A DNA stretch of 64,000 nucleotides from an uncultured Erysipelotrichaceae bacterium. Its GTDB lineage: Bacteria; Bacillota_I; Bacilli_A; RFN20; CAG-826. This document shows, piece after piece, positions 24,713-32,142 of the stretch (position 1 is the first letter of the stretch; each line of letters begins with the position of its first letter). Under the pieces are notes generated by a model that saw only the letters and a program-made list of their open reading frames with translations, was not told the origin of the DNA and did not search any database. The stretch spans positions 1 through 64,000 of the forward strand of contig CADAXQ010000002.1 of assembly GCA_902791935.1 (NCBI GenBank), given 5' to 3'. A program made the position numbers and the translations under genes.

Positions 24713-26761
24713 TTATTTCGCTTTCTTTTTCTTAATGATTAAAGGAATTGCTACGGCTAACCCCACGACGACAATTGCGCCAATGACAATGCCAATAATG
24801 GCACCGACGCTTAATCCGCCTTTTTTATTGTCATCTGGTGTCACTGGTTCGCCTTTTGTAACGGTCACGACGATAGAACCGCTAACACCATTGGAAGTCT
24901 GCGCTTTAATTTCAGCCGTTCCCTCTGCTAAAGCAGTCACAAGTCCAGTCGAACTCACTGAGGCAACCGTCCCATTGGAAGATGACCAAGTAATGGCTTT
25001 ATCATCGGCATCATTCGGCGTAACCGTGGCGCTTAATTGCTTCGTCCCGCCGATAGACAATTCAACATCGCCACCGGCAATCTCGACTTTCGTTACCGCC
25101 GTAGTAAACGGAGCCTCCGAAAGGAAATGCAACTCCACATTGTCGATGCTCAATGTATCGCCAACGGCATGGGGCGTGAAGAGCCAGCGAATGGAATTCC
25201 ACTGCACCTTGTCCGAAGTCACTTCGAAATCCAATGTAACGCGTGTATATCCGTTAGATAACGCCTCCGTGTGGATCGGATAAGAAGCTTTTTCAGCGCC
25301 ACTGGTGCTGGTATAGGTCTCATCCCGGCCTAATTTAGTCAAATCAATCTTGTAATAAGGAACGTTCGCCCCGCCGACAAAACAAGAGTTCAACTCTGCA
25401 TAAGAATCGAACGAATCGCTTGCCGTGACTTTATAGTCATAACGGAAACGAACGATATCCCCGATGGAAATGTCGTCTGGTGTCATTAAGAACATCGAAC
25501 TGTACGTTTTCGTTTGGGTATCATCAAGCTTGCCAATTTGGGCAACTTTTGAACCGCCATCTTCAGCAATTCTGGCTCCGTTATCATAAGAAGTAACGCT
25601 TCCCCAAGCTCCTTCTAATTGATCTTCGCTAAATTTTGTGCCAACTTCGAACTTCTCGAAGTCGCCATTCACCACGTAATTTTTGCTTTCGTAGTAAGTT
25701 TTAGAAGGATCGTAGCTTGAGGTATAGGCCGCTCTAACGACAATGCCGTCAATCACCACTGCGGTTGTGCCACTATATTCCAGCTGTATTTTCGCAATCG
25801 AGGCGTTTCCAGCTAATTGGGCACTATATTTTCCATCTTGATAAGCAGAATCTACAACGCCGTCTTTAATCAAATCCAAAGCAGAAACGCTATTGCCTGA
25901 TTCGTCTAAGAAATTGAATTTTAAAGACGTGCCGCTAGCGATTGTCAATTCTTTGACGGAAACGTCAATTTGATACGTTTTTTCCGTTAATGAAGTGATA
26001 ACGCCATAATAACCGCCATCCGTCAGCGAAACACCGCCTTTTACTAACGTAGCATTATGGCCGTATAAGCCATCTTCTCCTGCCGTTTCTGGGATAGTGC
26101 TCGGGGCATAATCCAAAAATCCTTCAAAGTCACCGCCCGTAAAAATATTCGTGCCAGACGTCTGACTAACAGCAGAAATGTTGTCTAAATAAAGATCGCC
26201 ATTTGCGACGTTAGCCCAAATGTGGGCAGAGTCGTAGCTCTTGCTAGCATCGAACGTTCTAGCCCACGCAACATGTTTCCAGCCATTGGCTTTATCCGTG
26301 ACGGTGGCGCCAGCACTTGTCAAATCGCTGCTGCTCAATACATTGACTTCGGGCAAACGATTGCTATCGGTGGTGCACCAAAACGCCATGCCGATGTTAT
26401 CGGTTCCATTAGGAGCGTAGTAGTCGAACGAAATGTCGTATGTCTCGCCAGAAACAATGCTTAACATGGCATACATGGAACTAAAGCCAGCGCCGTCATA
26501 AGTCTTAAAGGCTAGAACTGTATTGTTCTCGTCTGTGGGATCAGTAACAGCATATTGTGTTGCCTCAGCGTTGCCCCAGTTATGCCAAATAGAAGCAGAA
26601 CCAGGTCCGCCGCCAGCGGGAATTTTATATTCGCCAGCACTTAAGGCGAAATCACCGTTCGGGAAGAGGTTCGCGCCATAGAAAACGCTGCCAGCGTGTT
26701 GCGGCATCGCGACATTACCGACTAACGCGAGTAATGCCAAACTAAGTAAACATCCTTTCAT
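24713..26761 (-). CDS. Surface protein with three CBM-like jelly-roll domains, a BIG2 domain and a C-terminal anchor
   Basis: 682 residues. Signal peptide, then three modules of about 150-190 residues of the CBM4/9/22-like type, recognisable by openings such as NLFPNGDF, NIFTGGDFEGF and NYVVNGDFEKF and by the closing LYLDNIS, VVIDGIV and LSIDNVELHF. Next come a BIG2 Ig-like domain (VELSIGGTKQLSATVTPNDADDKAITWSSS, shortened here), a KKGGLSVGAIIGIVIG membrane segment and a lysine tail (KKKKAK). No LPXTG is present. It should hold a polysaccharide at the cell surface next to the GH183 lipoprotein. Start ATG 26761 with AAGGAGGTAA. The ligand (arabinan) is inferred from the operon only. Confidence 0.75.
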   Translation of the reverse strand: MKGCLLSLALLALVGNVAMPQHAGSVFYGANLFPNGDFALSAGEYKIPAGGGPGSASIWHNWGNAEATQYAVTDPTDENNTVLAFKTYDGAGFSSMYAMLSIVSGETYDISFDYYAPNGTDNIGMAFWCTTDSNRLPEVNVLSSSDLTSAGATVTDKANGWKHVAWARTFDASKSYDSAHIWANVANGDLYLDNISAVSQTSGTNIFTGGDFEGFLDYAPSTIPETAGEDGLYGHNATLVKGGVSLTDGGYYGVITSLTEKTYQIDVSVKELTIASGTSLKFNFLDESGNSVSALDLIKDGVVDSAYQDGKYSAQLAGNASIAKIQLEYSGTTAVVIDGIVVRAAYTSSYDPSKTYYESKNYVVNGDFEKFEVGTKFSEDQLEGAWGSVTSYDNGARIAEDGGSKVAQIGKLDDTQTKTYSSMFLMTPDDISIGDIVRFRYDYKVTASDSFDSYAELNSCFVGGANVPYYKIDLTKLGRDETYTSTSGAEKASYPIHTEALSNGYTRVTLDFEVTSDKVQWNSIRWLFTPHAVGDTLSIDNVELHFLSEAPFTTAVTKVEIAGGDVELSIGGTKQLSATVTPNDADDKAITWSSSNGTVASVSSTGLVTALAEGTAEIKAQTSNGVSGSIVVTVTKGEPVTPDDNKKGGLSVGAIIGIVIGAIVVVGLAVAIPLIIKKKKAK

Positions 26762-26781
26762 AAATTACCTCCTTGGATATT

Positions 26782-27843
26782 TCATTTGGGCTGATGAGGG
26801 ATGGGGAGCCGCTTTTCTACCGCAAGGATAGGTTCCTTCCATTCCGCTGGCCTGGCGGTATAGAAGTAAGCAGTCGAGCTCCAATCATCCGAACGATGAT
26901 TGTCGTGACCATGCTCTAACGTCACACGAATGCTCGTCCGGAAAGAAATCGGATCCATGATGTGGTATCGGTAATAGGTGATTTTCCCTTTCCAATTGGG
27001 GTCACCAGGCAAAATAATCCCGTGATAAGGGGCGTTATATTCCTGGGTTGGGCACCATGCCGAATTGAAATAATCTTCTGTACCAGTTCCGTTAATGGTT
27101 GGTATCGGGTCGCCGTCAATGAAAATCATGTCGTCACCTTCGCCCGGCCAATCCCAGCTATCGCAATCGCTTAAATTCTCAATATCTAAATGGCAACCAC
27201 AATAATGTCCTTCCCCTTTTAAATCCAGCAAAACATAGTTGTTCTTGCCATCTAAATTTTTGCCTTCGAATAAGAATGCTTCACGAGAAGGAAATTGATG
27301 ATAGTCCAGCCCTTTCGTGGGACATTCACGTTTCCAATACGCGCCAAAATAAAGAATGTCGTCGTCGAAAGTGCGTTCTTCGTAATCAATGTAGTAATAA
27401 AGCATCAGCCCGGTGTCACATTCATTGACTACTTCAATGCGTGCAGCTTTGCGGAAAGGCATCGGCCACCAACAATTCAAGGCTCTGCCATCTTCTGGCG
27501 AACGTTGAATCGGTTCGCTAACAAAATTTCGGCTAGCGGCATGGCCCAAGCCAAAGAAATCGCCTAAGGGGACCAATACGCTGGGATACTGTGCATCTTC
27601 CCAATAAAACTTCAGATAAACCTTTCGAAAAGCATTTTCTTCTAGGATGTCTCCTTCGTTCATCTGCGTCATCCAAATGTGTTCAATCAGTCCCGAACAA
27701 TGCACATTGAAAATGACGCGAGACTCCTTTGGCTGAATATGAATGCGGTCGTCGTTCCCTCCGGTTCGATCGTAAGAAGAGACGCGTTTGCGAATGCCTC
27801 CATCTTTCCAAAAAATGTTGGATAAATTGTGTCCTTGAAACAT
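26782..27843 (-). CDS. GH172 (DUF2961) glycoside hydrolase; candidate exo-D-arabinofuranosidase
   Basis: 353 residues without signal peptide. The DUF2961 hallmarks are LGDFFGLGH (93-101), NCWWPMPFRKAARIEV (123-138), YYYIDYE (149-155), WPGEGDD (232-238) and NGTGTEDYFNSAW (251-263). GH172 includes difructose-dianhydride/alpha-D-fructofuranosidases and exo-acting D-arabinofuranosidases. Glu235 and Glu256 are 21 residues apart. As I recall, the catalytic pair of the founding Bifidobacterium enzyme (Glu270/Glu291) has the same spacing, so the active site looks intact. Cytoplasmic location implies that it trims oligosaccharides after import to free D-arabinose (or D-fructose). It lies one base after the permease gene in the middle of the operon, which makes it a core part of the pathway. 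Confidence 0.88.
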   Translation of the reverse strand: MFQGHNLSNIFWKDGGIRKRVSSYDRTGGNDDRIHIQPKESRVIFNVHCSGLIEHIWMTQMNEGDILEENAFRKVYLKFYWEDAQYPSVLVPLGDFFGLGHAASRNFVSEPIQRSPEDGRALNCWWPMPFRKAARIEVVNECDTGLMLYYYIDYEERTFDDDILYFGAYWKRECPTKGLDYHQFPSREAFLFEGKNLDGKNNYVLLDLKGEGHYCGCHLDIENLSDCDSWDWPGEGDDMIFIDGDPIPTINGTGTEDYFNSAWCPTQEYNAPYHGIILPGDPNWKGKITYYRYHIMDPISFRTSIRVTLEHGHDNHRSDDWSSTAYFYTARPAEWKEPILAVEKRLPIPHQPK

Positions 27844-27844
27844 G

Positions 27845-28723
27845 TTATTTCACCCCCGTAAGGCTGATACCTTCTTTGATAAAACGTTGAATCACGGCAA
27901 ACACCACTACGGCTGGAATTAAGCTAATAAATGCTGCTGCTAATACCGCCCCATAGCCTAACGTCGACGCTTCATTAAACAAGCGATTGATCAACGTCAT
28001 AATTTGGGTATACTGCGCATGATTGCTATCGATGGTCAGCGTGGGCCAAAGATAAGAGTTGTAATAGCCCATAAATGTCCCAGCGCCCATAATCACCATC
28101 GGCGTCGCGCTATTGGGAAGATAAATGCGGAAATAAATAGCGATGGAATCGCATCCGTCAACACGGGCCGCTTCATCGTAATCTTTCGGAAATCCAAGAT
28201 AGGCTTGTCGGAAAAAGAAAATGTTATATGCACTGGCTAATCCCGGCACGATTAAAACCCAAATGGTATTCATCATGCCCATGGCCGCAACAACGCTAAT
28301 GGAAGTCAGAAGAATAGTGATTCCCGGGATAAACATGGTCGCCATCACAATGATCCATAAGACTTTTTTGCCTGGGAATTGAAGTCGAGCGAACGCATAA
28401 CCCGCAATCGAATTGATAAAGAGAGATAAGAGGGTAGCAATGGCCGCCACCAATAACGTCATCCCAAACGAAGCAAAGAAATTGACCCCAATGGTGGTGT
28501 ATTGCAAATAGAAAAGTCGGGAGAAATTATCCGTCGACCACACTTGTGGAAATACGTGGAAGTCCAAAGTAAAAATTTCGTTCTTGTTTTTAAACATGGA
28601 GATAAGTCCGAAGAACAACGGGATTGCGATATTTAAAAGAACGATGACTGCAATCACATAGAGAAGAATCGTGATGGCAATCTGCCCGCCGGTTTTCTTT
28701 TTCTGTCTACCGTAAGAGCTCAT
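27845..28723 (-). CDS. CUT1-type sugar ABC transporter permease (MalG-like)
   Basis: 292 residues, six membrane segments beginning at about residue 15. The EAA loop is YDEAARVDGCDSIAIYFRIYLPNSATP and the C-terminal ISLTGVK ending is typical of MalG relatives. It overlaps the start of the partner permease gene by four bases (ATGA), so the two are co-translated. No ATPase gene lies in this operon. The pair must borrow one, either a shared MsmX/MalK-type protein elsewhere or the short MalK-like ATPase of the neighbouring operon. Predicted cargo: short D-arabinan oligosaccharides. Confidence 0.9.
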   Translation of the reverse strand: MSSYGRQKKKTGGQIAITILLYVIAVIVLLNIAIPLFFGLISMFKNKNEIFTLDFHVFPQVWSTDNFSRLFYLQYTTIGVNFFASFGMTLLVAAIATLLSLFINSIAGYAFARLQFPGKKVLWIIVMATMFIPGITILLTSISVVAAMGMMNTIWVLIVPGLASAYNIFFFRQAYLGFPKDYDEAARVDGCDSIAIYFRIYLPNSATPMVIMGAGTFMGYYNSYLWPTLTIDSNHAQYTQIMTLINRLFNEASTLGYGAVLAAAFISLIPAVVVFAVIQRFIKEGISLTGVK

Positions 28724-29634
28724 CGTTTCTTCTCCTTTCGGTTCGTGACGCAGAAAACAACGGCGTTGATGGCGCCAATGACAATCATGATGACAATGCT
28801 TGCCGCAATAATCTGTGACTGAGGAACATTGCCATTGGCTCTAGCGTGAATTAAATAAAGCACTGGGGTCATTGTCTTATTGAGCGGTTGCCCGTTCGTC
28901 ATCAGCATCGGAATCTCAAACATTTGTAACGATCCCGTTACCAATGTCACAATGGTTAAAACGAAATAGTTTTTTAAAGACGGAAGTACCAGATAAAAGG
29001 TAGTGTTCCAAAAGCTTGCCCCATCCACTGCCATCGCTTCATAAAGACTTCTTGGAATATTGATGAGACCAGAGTAGAAAATCAAAGTAGTATAGCCGCC
29101 GCCAACCCAGATTGTCGGAACGATGATGGCAACATAAGCCCAGAACGTTGAGCCGGTAAATGAAATTGGGTCAGCGTTCATCTTTCCTAAAATTCCGTTA
29201 ATAACACCGCCGTTGTAGTAAGTCAGAAGTGTGAAGATACAAGCAACAACAATGCCAGAAAATAGATAGGGAAGATAAATAATCGTACGAACGAAAACGC
29301 CAAATTTATTTTTCATCCGCACCAGGATATTCGCGAAGAAGAACGATCCGACAACTTGTAAGAGGACAATAAACAAAGTCATGATGCAGACATTTGCCAA
29401 TGACCGCAAGAAAGATTCATCTTGGAAAACTCGAATGTAATTCTGAAATCCAGCGAATACCGCTTCATTCGGACCTGATTCGTAATAGAAGAACGAGCGA
29501 TAGATGGAGAGAATCAATGGCACCAGCACAAAAATGGTGAGCAAAATGAAGGCCGGCGCTATCAAAATAAGCCCCGAAACTTTCTCTTCAGTCTTTCGAT
29601 TTCTTAACGATTGATAAAGAGATGCTTTCGCCAT
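28720..29634 (-). CDS. CUT1-type sugar ABC transporter permease (MalF-like)
   Basis: 304 residues. A cytoplasmic basic N-terminus (SLRNRKTEEK) is followed by six membrane segments; the EAA loop reads YEAMAVDGASFWNTTFYLVLPSLKN. The second residue pair of the EAA signature is slightly altered (EAM for EAA), while the DGA core is kept. The gene follows the binding lipoprotein by two bases and overlaps the MalG-like gene. Together they form the import channel of the presumed D-arabinan system. Confidence 0.9.
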   Translation of the reverse strand: MAKASLYQSLRNRKTEEKVSGLILIAPAFILLTIFVLVPLILSIYRSFFYYESGPNEAVFAGFQNYIRVFQDESFLRSLANVCIMTLFIVLLQVVGSFFFANILVRMKNKFGVFVRTIIYLPYLFSGIVVACIFTLLTYYNGGVINGILGKMNADPISFTGSTFWAYVAIIVPTIWVGGGYTTLIFYSGLINIPRSLYEAMAVDGASFWNTTFYLVLPSLKNYFVLTIVTLVTGSLQMFEIPMLMTNGQPLNKTMTPVLYLIHARANGNVPQSQIIAASIVIMIVIGAINAVVFCVTNRKEKKR

Positions 29635-29636
29635 GG

Positions 29637-30998
29637 TTATAACCTGGGATTAGTTCCGGCGGTGGCGCAAAGTCCTTGTACCGTAGAATCGCATTTCTTA
29701 ACGGCGGTTGGAATATCATTGCCCATCGCCGCTTCTTCCAAAAGCCCTTCTACAGCAACGGAGATATTCCAATCATAAATGGGTTCAAGAATCGCTTTTC
29801 CAGCAACATCATTGATGGTTTCAACCCATTCTTGAGGAACATCATTTTGTTTCTGATAATCTTGTGCCAAGATAGCCTGTACGGATTTTCGAGGCGAATA
29901 TTTTGAATAATGAGCACGTTCAAAGTAATCCACGGCTTGAGCAGTATCTTCTGCCGTTAACCAGCGAATGACTTTTGCTGCGGCTTCCACATGCTTGCAT
30001 TCGGAAGAAATGACGTAGCACCAGCCACCATTGGTCGCTGTTGTTAGACTCTTATCACCGCTAAAAGTAGGCATCGGCACGAATCCAATGTTGTCTTTTT
30101 GATCAGGGTATTGATTCAAAACGGTAGAAATTGACCACGAGCCACAGGTGGCCATGACGCTCTTTCCGTCAGCAACATCAAAAACAGCTTCGGTATAGTC
30201 ACCGCTAGATAACGGAACGTATCCATTTCCGTATAAATCACGCCATAATTCAGCTAATTTTGTATAGCCAGGATCAGTAATTCGCGATGCGGTCCAATCA
30301 TCGGTGACGGCTAATCCGCCAGTGGCCGCTTGTTGCATGCCCCAACTCCCCCAAGCGCAAGCAACGCCGGTTGGCACAGAGAAAGGATAAACATTTTTAA
30401 CGCCTGCGCTACGAAGGGCGCTACGAATCGTGCCGCATAAATTCAAAAGCTCATCCCAGGTTTCGGGAGTTTTGGCATCTGCTCCAGCGTATTTGGTCAA
30501 TAGGTCTTTCCGATAGGCCAAAATTGTCGAAGGCTCCATCAAAATCGGATAGGCATAATACTTGCCGCCATAATTGACGGCCGTTTTTGCCATATCTGTT
30601 AAATCGTTCCAGGAATCATCGCTGAAATATTGCGTAATATCGATGGCACGACCAGCTTTAATTTCCTTATATAGATTTCCATAGCTTACCATATAGATAT
30701 CAGGCACATTCCCAGATTCATAACGAGAACGAATAAGATCGTCAAAATCGTTTTTGTTAATGTATGTCTGTTCAAGCTGAATGCCGTCAGTAAGATTAGA
30801 GTTGAATTTCTTGCGCTGGGAAATGTTGATCCGGTTCTCCCACTCCTCGAAATCCATCATCCACATGGAAACGGTCGTGGCATTTTCTTCCACTTTCTCC
30901 GCTTCGCTATCAATCACAATATCATCAGGTGGAGTACAAGATGCTAAGGCGGCTAATAGCACAAAAAACGAAGAAAACAAAAAGCGTTGTTGTTTCAT
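29637..30998 (-). CDS. Extracellular sugar-binding lipoprotein (family 1 solute-binding protein)
   Basis: 453 residues. Signal peptide with lipobox LASC (Cys21). Family features include VSMWMMDFEEWENRI, DLIRSRYESGNVPDIYMVSYG, YYAYPILMEPSTILAYRKDLL, TPETWDELLNLCG, MATCGSWSI and a C-terminal helix bundle. This is the usual cargo receptor for a CUT1 importer and it heads the nine-gene operon. Start: ATG 30998 with GAGGAAATT upstream. The promoter region between it and the AraC gene contains a CcpA-type site, so expression is probably repressed by preferred sugars and controlled by the AraC protein. Confidence 0.9.
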   Translation of the reverse strand: MKQQRFLFSSFFVLLAALASCTPPDDIVIDSEAEKVEENATTVSMWMMDFEEWENRINISQRKKFNSNLTDGIQLEQTYINKNDFDDLIRSRYESGNVPDIYMVSYGNLYKEIKAGRAIDITQYFSDDSWNDLTDMAKTAVNYGGKYYAYPILMEPSTILAYRKDLLTKYAGADAKTPETWDELLNLCGTIRSALRSAGVKNVYPFSVPTGVACAWGSWGMQQAATGGLAVTDDWTASRITDPGYTKLAELWRDLYGNGYVPLSSGDYTEAVFDVADGKSVMATCGSWSISTVLNQYPDQKDNIGFVPMPTFSGDKSLTTATNGGWCYVISSECKHVEAAAKVIRWLTAEDTAQAVDYFERAHYSKYSPRKSVQAILAQDYQKQNDVPQEWVETINDVAGKAILEPIYDWNISVAVEGLLEEAAMGNDIPTAVKKCDSTVQGLCATAGTNPRL

Positions 30999-31035
30999 AC
31001 AATTTCCTCTTATTTCTTTGTAACAACATCTTAAA

Positions 31036-31049
31036 AGAAAGCGCTTTCA
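31036..31049. promoter_or_regulatory. Catabolite-responsive element (cre) upstream of the presumed D-arabinan operon
   Basis: The near-perfect palindrome TGAAAGCGCTTTCT (minus strand) lies 38 bases before the operon's first ATG. It matches the CcpA cre consensus TGWAARCGNTWWCA in all but the last base. In Bacillota, CcpA bound at such a downstream position blocks transcription when glucose-like sugars are present. Whether this genome encodes CcpA cannot be seen. Confidence 0.65.
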
Positions 31050-31093
31050 AGTCATAGATGAAAAAAGTTGTATATGATAACAAAAAATTGGAG

Positions 31094-31109
31094 TTATTTT
31101 ATAAAATAA
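31094..31109. promoter_or_regulatory. AT-rich 16-bp palindrome between AraC gene and operon
   Basis: TTATTTTATAAAATAA is perfectly symmetrical and lies about 96 bases before the operon start, where an activator such as the adjacent AraC protein could bind. The surroundings are very AT-rich, so chance symmetry is possible. A candidate -35 TTGTTA follows closer to the gene. Confidence 0.3.
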
Positions 31110-31158
31110 TTCAATTATTTAGTATTTATCGAATGTTTTTGCTATTTTATATAAAAAA

Positions 31159-32022
31159 TTATAACTTTTTTTGAATTTTATATTCGGTAGGATAGCGACC
31201 ATCCAATGTATGGAACCACCGCGAAAACGTTTGCGGTTCTTTAAAACCAAGCTGTTCAGCGATTTCTTTGATGGACTTAAAAGAATTGCGTAACAAGTTC
31301 TTCGCGTAAGTTAAACGGAGGTGGTCGTAATATTTCTTAGGCGTCGTGTGATAGGCGCGCTTAAACATATCATTAATCGCCCACGCCGAAAGATTCGTCT
31401 TAAGCATGAAATCACGAATCGTTAAATTTGACTGTAAGTTCTCACTCATATAATGCACAAGCAAGGTAATCACATCGCAGCCTTCGGAATCGTCACTATA
31501 CCCTAGATTGTCACTGACAATTGCGGCAATCATCCCTTTAAGATCTGCTTCCATGCGCAATTCTTTCATTGGATCATTAAAGGTGTAGGCGTTGATTAAA
31601 TCGAGCAATAAACCGCGAATTCGTTCAGGACGTGCAGGATGATAGACATAAGGCAGATGTATACCGTGCTCCAAAAAATAATTTGGGCGAAATTGGCTTA
31701 GTTCTTCTGGCGTCATGTCCGCTTTTTCTTTCATAGAAACGCGGATTTTTTCGCTTTGCTCATCGCGGTTAAAATCAAAATGGACATGAGGCTGGCAACA
31801 GTTTTCGTGATACCAAGTAATCCGATGATGGACATCGGGCGGAATAACCACCACATCCCCTTCTTTCACGATATCTGTCTCGGTTGGGAATTCGATTTTC
31901 ATCTGCCCTTTATCGATATAAATAATTTCAAAGTCAAAAATAGATCGAGAGATGTAATAATCGCTCAACCACGTGTGATACATTGCCAAACGGATATAGG
32001 GATGAAAATCGAGCTGTTGCAT
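31159..32022 (-). CDS. AraC-family transcriptional regulator
   Basis: 287 residues. N-terminal cupin-like sensor (SRSIFDFEIIYIDKGQMKIEF, VKEGDVVVIPPDVHHRITWY) and C-terminal AraC/XylS DNA-binding region (LTIRDFMLKTNLSAWAINDMF; SIKEIAEQLGFKEPQTFSRWF; ending YPTEYK). It lies immediately upstream of the nine-gene glycan operon in the same direction, 160 bases away, and is its likely regulator. Only 26% or so of its length resembles the first AraC protein by eye, so the two probably answer to different sugars. The ATG at 32022 has no ribosome site and a TATAAT box ends 11 bases before it, pointing to a leaderless message. Confidence 0.9.
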   Translation of the reverse strand: MQQLDFHPYIRLAMYHTWLSDYYISRSIFDFEIIYIDKGQMKIEFPTETDIVKEGDVVVIPPDVHHRITWYHENCCQPHVHFDFNRDEQSEKIRVSMKEKADMTPEELSQFRPNYFLEHGIHLPYVYHPARPERIRGLLLDLINAYTFNDPMKELRMEADLKGMIAAIVSDNLGYSDDSEGCDVITLLVHYMSENLQSNLTIRDFMLKTNLSAWAINDMFKRAYHTTPKKYYDHLRLTYAKNLLRNSFKSIKEIAEQLGFKEPQTFSRWFHTLDGRYPTEYKIQKKL

Positions 32023-32033
32023 TTTGTGGTTTT

Positions 32034-32039
32034 ATTATA
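32034..32039 (-). promoter_or_regulatory. Consensus -10 box of the second AraC regulator
   Basis: Minus-strand TATAAT, 11 bases before the ATG. The implied 5' leader is about four bases long, without a Shine-Dalgarno site. Confidence 0.5.
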
Positions 32040-32060
32040 AAGCCTGAAACGTAAAAAGAA

Positions 32061-32077
32061 GGTCTAAGTTTTAGACC
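32061..32077. promoter_or_regulatory. Inverted repeat over the promoter of the second AraC gene
   Basis: GGTCTAA and TTAGACC, a perfect 7-bp inverted repeat with a 3-base spacer, sit about 22 bases upstream of the TATAAT box, over the -35 region. This is a good position for a repressor or autoregulator site. Confidence 0.45.
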
Positions 32078-32142
32078 ATTCGAACGATATAAATTCTTTT
32101 CCCATTATTTGAAGAGGAAAATTGTGACGACACAGGAAAAGG

